64,000 bases of DNA from Pseudomonadota bacterium (lineage in GTDB: Bacteria > Pseudomonadota > Gammaproteobacteria > Steroidobacterales > Steroidobacteraceae), in the NCBI GenBank assembly GCA_023391815.1, contig JAEWAF010000072.1, forward strand, positions 62,001 to 126,000, written 5' to 3'. Numbering within the stretch: position 1 is the stretch's first letter; each line of letters begins with the position of its first letter. Below are positions 33,062 through 42,160 of this stretch, in pieces. Position numbers and translations under genes: made by a program. The notes beneath the pieces are model-generated. The model saw nothing but the letters and a program-made list of their open reading frames with translations. It searched no databases and was not told where the DNA came from.

Positions 33062-34129
33062 ATGAATGGAATCTTCAGAAGATTGACCGTTGCCGGCACG
33101 CTGTTCTTCGCGCTCACCTGCGCTGCCGCCCTGCTCGGCCCGGTCGCGAACGCTCAAACGCTGACCTCGAGCCAAACCGGCACTCACGGCGGTTATTACT
33201 ACTCGTTCTGGACCGACGGCGGCGGCTCCGTCTCGTTCACGCTGCAATCCGGCGGGCGCTATTCGTCGCAATGGAGCAATGTCGGCAACTGGGTCGGCGG
33301 CAAAGGCTGGCAGACCGGCGGACGCCGGAACGTGAGCTACTCGGGCAGCTTCAATCCGTCCGGGAACTCGTATCTGGCGCTGTATGGATGGACGACCAAT
33401 CCGCTGGTGGAATTTTACATCGTCGATAGCTGGGGCACGTGGCGCCCGCCCGGCGGCGAAGGCTATCTCGGCACCGTGACCAGCGATGGCGGCACGTACG
33501 ATGTCTATCGCACGCAGCGAGTGAATGCACCTTCCATCGAAGGCACGCGCACGTTCTATCAATACTGGAGCGTTCGCCAACAAAAGCGGGTCGGCGGCAC
33601 CATCACCACCGGCAATCATTTCGACGCCTGGCGTAGTTATGGCCTGAACCTCGGCACATTCAACTACATGATCATGGCGACCGAAGGCTATCAAAGCAGC
33701 GGCAGCTCCGATATCACTGTAAGCGATGGCGGCAGCAGTAGCAGTTCCTCGTCGTCGAGCAGCAGCAGCAGTAGCAGCAGTGGTGGCGGCGGCAGCAAGA
33801 CCATTCTCGTTCGGGCACGAGGCACCGTCGGCGGAGAATCCATCAGTCTTCGCGTCAACAACACCAACGTTGCGACCTGGACGCTCACGACCAGCATGCA
33901 GAACTTCACGGCCACGACGACCTTGAGTGGCGGCATCACCGTTGCGTACACCAACGACAGCGGCAACCGCGACGTGCAGGTCGACTACATCCAGGTGAAC
34001 GGCCAGACGCGTCAATCCGAAGCTCAAAGTTACAACACCGGGTTGTACGCCAACGGCAGTTGCGGCGGCGGCTCTTACAGCGAGTGGATGCACTGTAACG
34101 GCGCCATCGGCTACGGCGACACGCCCTGA
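33062..34129 (+). CDS. GH11 endo-1,4-beta-xylanase with C-terminal carbohydrate-binding module
   Basis: This 355-residue secreted enzyme has a signal peptide ending ANA (about residue 30), a GH11 jelly-roll domain to about residue 220, a polyserine linker, and a C-terminal module beginning KTILVRARGTVGGESISLRV that resembles CBM60/CBM36-type calcium-dependent xylan-binding modules. Catalytic glutamates are in PLVEFYIVDSWG (nucleophile) and MATEGYQSSG (acid/base). It cleaves xylan backbones outside the cell. Promoter and LacI-type operator lie upstream; AAGGGGG precedes the ATG. Confidence 0.93.
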   Translation: MNGIFRRLTVAGTLFFALTCAAALLGPVANAQTLTSSQTGTHGGYYYSFWTDGGGSVSFTLQSGGRYSSQWSNVGNWVGGKGWQTGGRRNVSYSGSFNPSGNSYLALYGWTTNPLVEFYIVDSWGTWRPPGGEGYLGTVTSDGGTYDVYRTQRVNAPSIEGTRTFYQYWSVRQQKRVGGTITTGNHFDAWRSYGLNLGTFNYMIMATEGYQSSGSSDITVSDGGSSSSSSSSSSSSSSSSGGGGSKTILVRARGTVGGESISLRVNNTNVATWTLTTSMQNFTATTTLSGGITVAYTNDSGNRDVQVDYIQVNGQTRQSEAQSYNTGLYANGSCGGGSYSEWMHCNGAIGYGDTP

Positions 34130-34212
34130 CTCCGCTGAACGAAGCTCTTGAACGCGGGATCGATGAGCACCGACAACCTTCGGTCACGTTCGGATCGTCG
34201 GGAATCGACGCG

Positions 34213-35349
34213 ATGAACGCGCGAAACTTCGCATCCGAGGCGTCGAGCACGCCTCGGGTTGCACTTACGAAGGGTGGACTCACGTCCACCCTCTTTCGCG
34301 GCCGGCGCTTCGTTTCGAACTACTTCTCGACGCTCGCGTTCATCGCTCTGTCGTACTGGATCGTTGCGCAGCTGAGCGATTTCCACCGCTCGATGCTGCA
34401 AGGTCAGTGGCAAGTCGGCGACGTGGTAGTCACCGTGCACGCCCTGTTCCTCGCGTTGATCGTGCTCTATGCGGTGATCCTCGTTCCCTACTACGCGGCG
34501 TATCCGTGGATGCGATCGAAGGCGTTCACGTTCGCACAGGGCGTGTGGTTCGCTTTGCGCCGGAATCGCGCGAATCCGCGGCTTTCACCCCTTGCCCGGC
34601 AAGCGGGGCTCGCGCTGCTGCTGAAATTCTTCTTCGCACCGTTGATGATCAATTGGTGCCTGATCCACATCGCCAACCTCTCGGGGTCCTTGCAGCAGTT
34701 GCTCAACGGCATCGACGATGGCCTCTGGGGCCGCGCGCTGTTCGACACATCGCTGTTCTGGGCGGCGTTCCAGCTGATTCTGTTCGTCGATACGTTGCTG
34801 TTCACGCTCGGCTATATCATCGAGCTGCCCATGCTCGGCAATCGTATCCGCACGGTGGAGCCGACGTTCTTCGGCTGGTTCATCTGCCTGGCCTGCTATC
34901 CGCCGTTCAACGATTTCACATTGCGCTACCTGCCATGGCAGAGCAGCGATTTTCCACAGTTCGGCAATGACTTCGCTCACTTCGCCGTCAACGCTTTGGT
35001 GCTCGCAGCCCTCGGCGTTTTCTCTTGGGCTTCGATTGCACTGGGCTTCAAGGCCAGCAATCTGACCAACCGTGGCATCGTCACGCACGGACCTTATGCG
35101 CTCGTCCGACATCCTGCTTATGCGGCGAAGAACCTGGCGTGGTGGCTCGGTGCGCTGCATGTCCTGGTCACCGAGCTCGCCGCCGGCGAGTGGCGAGCTT
35201 TGACCTCCTCACTGGTGTCGCTGTTCGGCTGGAGTGCGATTTACGCTCTGCGAGCGATTACCGAGGAGCGACATCTGCTCCGCTCAAGCAATGGTTATGC
35301 TGAGTACGCCCGCAAGGTTCGCTGGCGATTCGTTCCCGGCATCTTCTAG
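34213..35349 (+). CDS. ICMT/PEMT-like membrane methyltransferase
   Basis: This 378-residue protein has about seven transmembrane helices. The C-terminal block GIVTHGPYALVRHPAYAAKNL, then AITEERHLL...YAEYARKVRWRFVPGIF, is the signature of isoprenylcysteine carboxyl methyltransferases and phospholipid methyltransferases, which use S-adenosylmethionine at the membrane. The large N-terminal membrane region is longer than usual. Substrate unknown. It overlaps the end of the convergent DUF763 gene by four bases. Confidence 0.82.
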   Translation: MNARNFASEASSTPRVALTKGGLTSTLFRGRRFVSNYFSTLAFIALSYWIVAQLSDFHRSMLQGQWQVGDVVVTVHALFLALIVLYAVILVPYYAAYPWMRSKAFTFAQGVWFALRRNRANPRLSPLARQAGLALLLKFFFAPLMINWCLIHIANLSGSLQQLLNGIDDGLWGRALFDTSLFWAAFQLILFVDTLLFTLGYIIELPMLGNRIRTVEPTFFGWFICLACYPPFNDFTLRYLPWQSSDFPQFGNDFAHFAVNALVLAALGVFSWASIALGFKASNLTNRGIVTHGPYALVRHPAYAAKNLAWWLGALHVLVTELAAGEWRALTSSLVSLFGWSAIYALRAITEERHLLRSSNGYAEYARKVRWRFVPGIF

Positions 35350-36581
35350 CGCGATCGATGGTCGAACACCGTACGCCCGCCGTACTCATCGGCGTGCGCG
35401 CGCTCATCGGAGATGAACGCATCGAACGTCGGCCCGGCAACCTGCCCTTCGAGCGCGCGTGCTTGAGCATCGAGTCGGCGAATCGCCGCCAGTCGCTCGT
35501 CGTTACCGAGCCTGGCTTTGCCAACCGCGTCCTTGAGCACTCGAATCGTTTGATCGTAAACCTTCAAGGGCACCGGAAACGGATGGCCATCCTTGCCGCC
35601 GTGAGCCATCGAGAAGCGCGCAGGATCGCTGAATCGCGCCGGCGCGCCGTGCAGAACTTCAGCGACCAACGCCAGAGCCGCGACCGTGCGCGCACCAACG
35701 CCCGGCGTGAGTAATAAATCAGCGAAATCTTTCGGGCCACGATCCGCGGCCGCCGCGAGCGCCGCATGCAAACGTCGCAGGACGACGTCCGATGCGCGCA
35801 CTTCGTGATGAGCGGGCAAACGTAAATGCGGAGCTGGATCCGGCTCGGGAAACAAGCTCAGCGCCGCATTGCCCGAATCGCGCCATCGCTTCAGCAAGGC
35901 GACGGGTCGATCCGGGCCGGCGTGCACGAGCTCGAGACCGGCGCGTCGGTTCCGCTCCGCTCGGGCGTCCGCGAGATTGACGATGGAGCCTTGATTGCGA
36001 CCTTCGATCGCAGTGTGCGGCGAATCCAGAAAGCTCTGCAGGTTCTCCGACAGCCAGTGATAGCGGCGAGCTTCACGCCGCTGCTCGTTCATGCCCTGCT
36101 GGACCACGCACCACCGACCTTCGGTCGTCACGATGAACGCGTGCAGATACAGGTCATACCCATCCTGCACGGCTGCGCTATCGACCTTCGCAACCAAACG
36201 ACTCGCGTTGGTCAGCGGCGTCGCGTCCAGTCCGGTGCGATCGCCGAGCGCCGTGAGCTCCGACGGCGTTTCACGTGACTTCGCGCCCTTGCCGCCGCAG
36301 ACATAGATGCCGAGCTCCTCCTGTATCGGAGTGAGGCCGCGCTTCAATGCCCCGATCACGCTGGTTGTGATGCCCGAGGAATGCCAATCCATCCCCATGA
36401 CGGCACCGAAGGATTGAAACCAGAACGGATGCGCGAGTCTTCGCAGCAGCTCATCCCGACCGTACTCCAGCACGATCGCTTCGACGATGATCCGCCCCAG
36501 CTTGGCCATGCGCGCCGACAACCAGGGCGGCACGTGCCCGCCGTGTAGGGGAAGATCCGCGCTGCCGGTACGTTTGCCCAT
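35346..36581 (-). CDS. DUF763 protein
   Basis: This 411-residue protein matches DUF763: it begins RTGSADLPLHGGHVPPWL, then RRLAHPFWFQSFGAVMGMDWHSSGITTSVIGALK, and later FADLLLTPGVGARTVAALALVAEVLHG, a helix-hairpin-helix-like segment that could contact DNA. The family is found in archaea and scattered bacteria, and its function is unknown. The sporadic distribution suggests horizontal spread, but codon use here looks like its neighbours. It is a single gene. Confidence 0.88.
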   Translation of the reverse strand: MGKRTGSADLPLHGGHVPPWLSARMAKLGRIIVEAIVLEYGRDELLRRLAHPFWFQSFGAVMGMDWHSSGITTSVIGALKRGLTPIQEELGIYVCGGKGAKSRETPSELTALGDRTGLDATPLTNASRLVAKVDSAAVQDGYDLYLHAFIVTTEGRWCVVQQGMNEQRREARRYHWLSENLQSFLDSPHTAIEGRNQGSIVNLADARAERNRRAGLELVHAGPDRPVALLKRWRDSGNAALSLFPEPDPAPHLRLPAHHEVRASDVVLRRLHAALAAAADRGPKDFADLLLTPGVGARTVAALALVAEVLHGAPARFSDPARFSMAHGGKDGHPFPVPLKVYDQTIRVLKDAVGKARLGNDERLAAIRRLDAQARALEGQVAGPTFDAFISDERAHADEYGGRTVFDHRSR

Positions 36582-36640
36582 GATGCGGGCACGTTACCGG
36601 CTGTGGGACGCGCTGTCGATTGCAAATGTTGGCGTCAGGC

Positions 36641-37522
36641 TCACAACGCCAGCTGTTCCAGCAACCAATCGCGAAACATTCGCCTTGCGCGCGAACGCGA
36701 GGAACCGCCCAGCAACCAGTATGTGCCGCACGGTGCAGTCGTTTCGAACGCTCGAATCAGACGCCCCGCTTTCAAGTCGTCCGCAGCCAGCAGATCGTCA
36801 CCCAAGGCAATGCCATGGCCGTTCGCGGCCGCCTGCAGCACCAGAGCGACATCGTTGAAGCGCATTCGACGCGGAATCGAAATCCCCGGCAACGCCGCTG
36901 CCCGGAACCACGCCTGCCAGGAACGATCTTCATCCTCGTGCAACAGCGGGTATTGCAGCAGGTCTTCGGGCTGCTTCAGCGCCTGCCCCGGACGAAGCAG
37001 CGATGGCGCGAGCACCGGGTACATCGCGACCTCCGCAAGCAGGATTGCGCTACGTTGCGGACTGCGTCTGGGACCTTCGATGTAACGAATCGCCATGTCG
37101 GTCTCGCTGCCCAGCTCCCGCATGATCTCAGTGGAATCGACCTCCACGTCGACCTGCGGCTCGCTCGCTACGAAACGAGGCAAGCGCGGCAGCAACCAAC
37201 GAGCGGCGAAAGCAGGCTCCACGCTGAGCCGTAACCGTTCGCGTGTTTCACCGCGAGCCTGCGCGACCGAGCGCGCGATCTGCATGAAACTTTGCGACAG
37301 ATCGGCGGCCAGGCGCTCGCCCACCGGCGTCAGCTCGACGCGTCGGTGCAAGCGAACGAACAGCGGCTGATCGAGCAGTTCTTCGAGCTGGCGAATCTGC
37401 CGGCTCACCGCGGCCTGCGTGAGGTGCAGTTCGGCAGCCGCGCGCGTGAAACTCAGGCGACGCGCCGTGGTTTCGAAAACGTGCAATGTATGAAGCGACG
37501 GCAAGCGTCCCGAAGTTGGCAT
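36641..37522 (-). CDS. LysR-type transcriptional regulator (GcvA-like)
   Basis: This 293-residue protein has an N-terminal winged HTH (LPSLHTLHVFETTARRLSFTRAA, AAVSRQIRQLEELLDQPLFVR) and a substrate-binding domain. The start LPSLHTLHVFE and the HTH are GcvA/AmpR-like. The inducer is unknown. No enzyme gene stands divergent to it; the neighbours are DUF763 downstream and a gene-poor stretch upstream. A symmetric ATAA-N7-TTAT at 37521-37535 overlaps the start codon and could be an autoregulatory site. Confidence 0.92.
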   Translation of the reverse strand: MPTSGRLPSLHTLHVFETTARRLSFTRAAAELHLTQAAVSRQIRQLEELLDQPLFVRLHRRVELTPVGERLAADLSQSFMQIARSVAQARGETRERLRLSVEPAFAARWLLPRLPRFVASEPQVDVEVDSTEIMRELGSETDMAIRYIEGPRRSPQRSAILLAEVAMYPVLAPSLLRPGQALKQPEDLLQYPLLHEDEDRSWQAWFRAAALPGISIPRRMRFNDVALVLQAAANGHGIALGDDLLAADDLKAGRLIRAFETTAPCGTYWLLGGSSRSRARRMFRDWLLEQLAL

Positions 37523-37879
37523 AAGCTGAGATTATGGCAGCCGGTCAGCAATGTTGCTTGAGCGAACAGGGCCGCGCCGGTTCAATGTGCCATGAACTTC
37601 CTGACGCGGGCGATCGCGGATCTAGCCACAATCGTGACGTTCCAGCAACGTCGGCCGTCCGCGCCTGTGGACGAACCGAAGGATTGGAACCAAACATCGT
37701 GGGTGACGCCATCAATCACGTGCCATTCGCCCAGTGCTCACATGGGTCCGGATGAGGAGCGCCAAGACGTCTGATCCGCTCGTTCATAACCATCTCATAA
37801 CCCGCCTGCGACTGACCGGATGACCCCGCCCGAGTAGATTGGTCTACGGGGCTTTCCCCTGCGATGCCTGTGAACGTCG
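37523..37879. other. Gene-poor stretch upstream of the LysR gene
   Basis: These 357 bases hold no gene that I can support with confidence. A 60-codon frame at 37592-37774 begins MNFLTRAIADLATIV, but lacks a ribosome site and looks low in information. A small symmetric element, GTAGA-TTGG-TCTAC, lies at 37835-37848. The stretch should include the promoter for LysR and perhaps for the small frame that follows. Confidence 0.4.
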
Positions 37880-38077
37880 ATGCAATATTCATGGCCTCAG
37901 TGGCGCGCCAGCGTGGTGGCGATCATTCGTTTCGATTTCGGCGAAGTGCTCCCGGATGTGAACGACGGCGATATCGATTGGGAATCGTGGCGATCGTTTT
38001 TCGATGAAGGCCGCTCGCCGCAATCGGCGGTCGACTGTGCCTTCCTGCGGGATCTGCGGCGGTCCGGCTCCGCCTAG
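37880..38077 (+). CDS. Possible small acidic protein
   Basis: This 65-residue frame reads MQYSWPQWRASVVAIIRF, then FGEVLPDVNDGDIDWESWRSFFDEGRSP. Its acidic, aromatic-rich composition differs from the arginine/alanine-rich shadow frames typical of this genome, which is the main reason to list it. No clear ribosome site and no known family. It could be a spurious frame. Confidence 0.35.
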   Translation: MQYSWPQWRASVVAIIRFDFGEVLPDVNDGDIDWESWRSFFDEGRSPQSAVDCAFLRDLRRSGSA

Positions 38078-38165
38078 GGTCGGCTCCGGCGGTCTGTACA
38101 TTCTGCCTGTCAGCGTATGCGGACAGCTTGATTCATAGCTTTGACCTCCGCTGCTGGCGATAATC

Positions 38166-38184
38166 GTTCTTGGACCGCAAGAAC
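38166..38184 (+). repeat. Perfect hairpin in the leader of the diguanylate cyclase
   Basis: GTTCTTG (38166-38172) and CAAGAAC (38178-38184) form a perfect 7-bp stem with a 5-base loop GACCG, ending 14 bases before the ATG. It could be an operator or an mRNA structure near the ribosome site. Confidence 0.45.
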
Positions 38185-38198
38185 ACGAAGCCGCAGGA

Positions 38199-39197
38199 AT
38201 GAAGCCGACCGATTCGACTCCGCTGCTCAGCTCTGCAGCGCGCCCGACGATCCTGATCGTCGATGACGATGAGGCGATTCAAGAGCTGGTGAACATCTAT
38301 ACGTTGGAGCAAGGCTTCCAGACGCGCGCCTGTCCGAGCGGCGAGGCGGCGCTCGAAGAGATGCGCAACTCGTTCTGCTCCATCGTGATCACGGACGTGC
38401 GGATGCCAGGCATGGGCGGCCTGTCGCTGTGTCGCAAGCTACGACATGGCAAGTGGCCCGGCTATGTCTACATCATCGTCATGACCGGCCAGGATCAGGC
38501 GGATGGCGTGGTCGAGGCTTTGAACGCCGGCGCCGACGACTATTTACACAAGGGCGCGCCGCCGGCAGAACTGCACGCCCGGTTGCGTGTCGCCGAGCGC
38601 ATCGTCACGCTCGAACAGCGCTTACGGCGCACGCTGGAGAGTAAGGCGCGACAAGCCGCCTCCGATGCTCTGACCGGGCTGCCCAATCGCCGCACCTTCG
38701 ATCGCCGCCTCAATGCCGAGTTCAAGCGCGCGCGTCGCTTCGCTGAGCCGATCTCGGTGTTGCTGATCGACGCGGACCACTTCAAACAAGTGAACGATCG
38801 GTACGGGCACACCGTCGGCGATGAAGTGCTGCGCGGTCTCGCCGCCACCCTGAGAGAAAATCTGCCTCGTGAATACGATGTGATTGCGAGAATCGGTGGC
38901 GAGGAGTTCGCGACGATCCTTCCTCACACCAGTCGTGATGACGCGGCGCTCGTCGCCGAGCGACTGCGTGCCGCTGTGGAGCGCTCGACGATCGCTACGA
39001 CCGCGGGAGTGTTGAACGTCACCATCAGTATCGGAGTCGGCAGCTTGCAAAGTCGCGTCAGCCCGGAGCCGCAAACGACGTTGGATGTGCTCGACGAGGC
39101 TGATCGTGCGCTGTATGAAAGCAAGCGGCTCGGCCGCAATCGCGTCACAGCCACTCTAGTGCCGGAGCCTCGCACGTTGCTCGAACTGTCGAGCTAG
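38199..39197 (+). CDS. Response-regulator diguanylate cyclase
   Basis: This 332-residue protein has an N-terminal receiver domain (LIVDDDEAI, phospho-Asp in IVITDVRMPG, Lys in DYLHKGAPP) and a C-terminal GGDEF domain with the active sequence ARIGGEEFATILP. The inhibitory RxxD site (REYD) lies exactly five residues before GGEEF, so product inhibition is likely. It makes cyclic di-GMP in response to phosphorylation. The domain order is that of PleD/WspR-like proteins. No kinase is adjacent. Its stop overlaps the convergent YfaZ gene. Confidence 0.93.
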   Translation: MKPTDSTPLLSSAARPTILIVDDDEAIQELVNIYTLEQGFQTRACPSGEAALEEMRNSFCSIVITDVRMPGMGGLSLCRKLRHGKWPGYVYIIVMTGQDQADGVVEALNAGADDYLHKGAPPAELHARLRVAERIVTLEQRLRRTLESKARQAASDALTGLPNRRTFDRRLNAEFKRARRFAEPISVLLIDADHFKQVNDRYGHTVGDEVLRGLAATLRENLPREYDVIARIGGEEFATILPHTSRDDAALVAERLRAAVERSTIATTAGVLNVTISIGVGSLQSRVSPEPQTTLDVLDEADRALYESKRLGRNRVTATLVPEPRTLLELSS

Positions 39198-39802
39198 AAG
39201 CGATAGCCGAGGCCGAGATAGATCTGGTTCTGGAGCTTCTTGTTCCCCTGCCCTTGGGTCAGGTCGAACTGGAAATAACGATAGCCCAGGAATCCCCTCA
39301 TCTTCTTCGACAACGGCAGCTCCAGTTGTCCGCCCACATCGACGACCTTGTCCGCCGAGCCGAACGTGAGAATATCCGGCGCATAGTAACCAAAAGCCAT
39401 GACCGCGAGATCGTGCTCCTTCTCGAGGATGAAGCGCACTTCCGCACCGATGCTCACCGCCATCACATCATTGGTCGGCTCGGTCAACAGCGCCGCATAC
39501 AGCTGCGGCCCGATCACCACATTGAATCGTCCTAAATCATAGTCCACCGGGAACAACAATCCGCCGCTCAGCACGATGTCCCGATCCTCGCTCAGGAAAA
39601 AAGCCCCGGAGAAACGAGTGTTCCTGACGCCCACCTTGCTGCCGTTGGCAATGTACTTCAGTTGCAACGTGTCATTGCTCAATGCAACGTCGACCTCACG
39701 GACGCCGGGCGGAGGAATGTTTTCCGGCTTCTCGCTCGTCTGCGCCACCGCACTGCCGGCCGCCGCCATCAGCAGGATGATCGCGAGAATGTTCTTACGC
39801 AT
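39194..39802 (-). CDS. YfaZ-family outer-membrane protein
   Basis: This protein of about 202 residues has a signal peptide (ILAIILLMAAAGSAVAQ), then beta-rich strands with alternating hydrophobics and a terminal LGLGYRF, the C-terminal Phe typical of outer-membrane barrels. The pattern VDVALSNDTLQLKYIANGS resembles YfaZ precursors. Function is unknown. ATG 39802 fits the signal best. It is a single gene, convergent with the cyclase. The gap upstream to 39937 holds no gene. Confidence 0.78.
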   Translation of the reverse strand: MRKNILAIILLMAAAGSAVAQTSEKPENIPPPGVREVDVALSNDTLQLKYIANGSKVGVRNTRFSGAFFLSEDRDIVLSGGLLFPVDYDLGRFNVVIGPQLYAALLTEPTNDVMAVSIGAEVRFILEKEHDLAVMAFGYYAPDILTFGSADKVVDVGGQLELPLSKKMRGFLGYRYFQFDLTQGQGNKKLQNQIYLGLGYRF

Positions 39803-39937
39803 ATTCTTCCCCAACCTCATGCCGAGCCGGATGCATAGCCAATGAGCCCGAACAGGAAAGGTTCCTGCTTTGCCCGAGCACGCAGCGGGAGGGTTGGAAA
39901 GGATTAAGTAGAAGGACGCCGCGCGTTGCCCGACGCG

Positions 39938-41467
39938 CTAACCGCCGGCCCAGGGACCTCGAAGCACTTCCGCGTTGCGCGGATACTCACGCCGCACGTG
40001 TTGCAGGGTCACCCACTTGTCGGTGGTGAATGCCTGCACCGCCCACTCGCCGCCGAAGCGGCCAATGCCCGAGTTCTTTTCGCCGCCGAACGGATTGTTC
40101 GGCAGGTCGTTCACGGGTTGATCGTTGACGTGCACCATGCCCGCCTCGATTCCCGTAGCGAACTGCGTTGCACGCTCGATGTCGCGGCTGAACACGGCAC
40201 TCGACAGTCCGAACGTCGTTTGATTTGCGAGGTGCAGTGCTTCGTCCTCGCTGGCAGCGGGAATGATCGGTGCGATGGGTCCGAAGATTTCCTCACGCGC
40301 GAGGGGTGAGTCGTTCGTGACCTCGGCGAAGACGTGCGGTGGCAAGACCTGGCCCTGTGCGTCCCCGCCCAACATCTCGCGCGCTCCGCTCGCCCGTGCG
40401 TCGACGATGCGTTGTTTGAGCCCCTCCAGCTGCTTCTCGTTGATGATCGGCCCGATCAACGTTTCCGGATCCGCTGGATCGCCGGCCTTCAGTTCGCGGG
40501 CCCGCTCGGTGAAGCGCTCGACGAATGGCTCGTACACATCCCGCTCGACGATGAAACGATTGGTGATCATGCAGATCTGACCCTGATGCAGAAACTTTCC
40601 GAACACTGCCGCTTCGGCCGCGCGATCCAGATCGGCATCCGCAAGCACGATGAAGGGTGAGTTGCCACCGAGCTCCAGCTCCAGACGTTTCATGATGGGC
40701 GCCTCCGCCGCGAGCTTCGCGATGTTTCGTCCCACCGGTGTCGAGCCAGTGAAGGAAATGACGCGGGATGCCGGATGACATACGAATGCGTCCCCGATGC
40801 TGCTGCCCGCACCGACGACGACGTTCAGCACACCCGGAGGAAGTCCTGCTTCCTCGAAGATCTTTCCGAGCAACAGTCCTCCAGTCACGGGCGTATCGCT
40901 CGCAGGCTTCAGCACGACGGCATTGCCGAGCGCGAGCGCAGGCGCGACGGAGCGATTACTGAGCTGCAGCGGCCAGTTCCATGGACTGATCACACCGACG
41001 ACGCCGACCGGCTGTGCATACACCCGGCACTCCTTGCCGGGCACATCGCCTGGAAGAATGCGGCCTTCGACGCGATATGGAACGAACGAGGCTTCCAGCA
41101 TCGCCGCATGCACCGCGGCCCACTCGAGCTCGGCTTTGATGCGCGTACTGCCGGACTCCGCGATGAGCCAGTCCACGATCTCGTCATGCCGCGCTTCCAT
41201 GACCTGCGCGGCGCTTCGCATGACTTCGGAGCGTTCGGCCGGTAGTCGTTGTGCCCACGCACGTTGCGCTTTCACGGCCGCGGAGTGTGCATCGTCCACG
41301 TCGCGCTCATTCGCATGAGGAATTTCGACGAGTAGTTCGCCTGAGTACGGGTTGTGGTCGGCGAGCCGGCCCTCGCCCCTGCCGCTTCGCCACTGGCCAT
41401 CGATGAATTGGCGCTCGAATCCCGAGAAGCGACTCTCGTTGCGACGCGCCCCTGAATTGGCGGCCAT
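39938..41467 (-). CDS. Aldehyde dehydrogenase family protein
   Basis: This 509-residue enzyme has the ALDH features: ISPWNWPLQLSNRSVAPALA (NAD site and Asn), FTGSTPVGRNIA, LELGGNSPF with the general-base Glu, and the catalytic Cys in HQGQICMITNRF. The segment between resembles benzaldehyde or vanillin dehydrogenases. It oxidises an aldehyde to an acid with NAD(P). No pathway partner is adjacent, so the substrate is open. A gap of 159 bases without a gene follows on its upstream side. Confidence 0.92.
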   Translation of the reverse strand: MAANSGARRNESRFSGFERQFIDGQWRSGRGEGRLADHNPYSGELLVEIPHANERDVDDAHSAAVKAQRAWAQRLPAERSEVMRSAAQVMEARHDEIVDWLIAESGSTRIKAELEWAAVHAAMLEASFVPYRVEGRILPGDVPGKECRVYAQPVGVVGVISPWNWPLQLSNRSVAPALALGNAVVLKPASDTPVTGGLLLGKIFEEAGLPPGVLNVVVGAGSSIGDAFVCHPASRVISFTGSTPVGRNIAKLAAEAPIMKRLELELGGNSPFIVLADADLDRAAEAAVFGKFLHQGQICMITNRFIVERDVYEPFVERFTERARELKAGDPADPETLIGPIINEKQLEGLKQRIVDARASGAREMLGGDAQGQVLPPHVFAEVTNDSPLAREEIFGPIAPIIPAASEDEALHLANQTTFGLSSAVFSRDIERATQFATGIEAGMVHVNDQPVNDLPNNPFGGEKNSGIGRFGGEWAVQAFTTDKWVTLQHVRREYPRNAEVLRGPWAGG

Positions 41468-41626
41468 GGCTCACCTCCGGTCGTTGCGGCAGAATTCTTT
41501 CACTCCTCCAGGTTGGCCGCTGTAGGCGGTCGACGCGGATTGAATGGTTCGAATCTCCGGCCGTAGCCTGCCCGGGTCGGCCTTCTTCCTCTTGGCTTGC
41601 CGCCGGACTCCTCGCACCATGTCTGC

Positions 41627-42130
41627 ATGGACTTCACGAGGATCACATTCCTCACACTGTATCTGCTGCAGGCGAGCGCAAGCGCCGACGCTGACCCGCC
41701 CGATACTTCCTGTCCCATCCCGAGCGCGGCATCACCCGCCAGCTACAGTCGTCTCCACCAGATTCCCACCGTCGCTCGCGACAATGATGTCAGTCATACG
41801 GTCGTCACTCCGGGCGGCATGGTGCTACACACACCGGAAATGGTCGCCGCCACGGATGTGCTGACCGTGCTCGCGCACGATCCGACGGCGATGTGTTTTC
41901 ACTTGCTCACGCTGGGAAAAGATCGAAACAAGTGTGAGATTGAAGGCGTGGCCCGGCCGGAATCTCCGAGCTCGTATCTGTTCGATGATGGCGGCACGAG
42001 CGTGCGCTTCACCTTCACAAGTGAAGATCGGGTCGAAGTCACTCCGATCGGAACCGGCTACCGAAATCGATGTGAACGATCCGGGAGCATCCAGCGCGCG
42101 GTCTATACCTTGGGCGGGCAATCGCAATGA
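41627..42130 (+). CDS. Hypothetical exported protein
   Basis: This protein of about 167 residues has a short hydrophobic start (ITFLTLYLLQASASADA) that could be a signal peptide. The mature part has four cysteines (in DTSCPIP, AMCFHLL, NKCEIEG and NRCERSG), which suggests two disulfides and a periplasmic or outer location. I do not recognise a family. It is convergent with the secreted hydrolase gene, 30 bases away. Confidence 0.62.
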   Translation: MDFTRITFLTLYLLQASASADADPPDTSCPIPSAASPASYSRLHQIPTVARDNDVSHTVVTPGGMVLHTPEMVAATDVLTVLAHDPTAMCFHLLTLGKDRNKCEIEGVARPESPSSYLFDDGGTSVRFTFTSEDRVEVTPIGTGYRNRCERSGSIQRAVYTLGGQSQ

Positions 42131-42160
42131 CGATCTGCCACCGCCCCGCAGACCGAGACA

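Noticed and set aside
33740..33785. Trinucleotide AGC/TCG/AGT tract, considered as a microsatellite
   Set aside because: It encodes the polyserine linker between the xylanase catalytic and binding modules, a normal feature of such enzymes.
37521..37535. ATAA-N7-TTAT as a LysR operator for a divergent target
   Set aside because: It overlaps the LysR start codon and no recognisable target gene stands divergent; at most an autoregulatory site.
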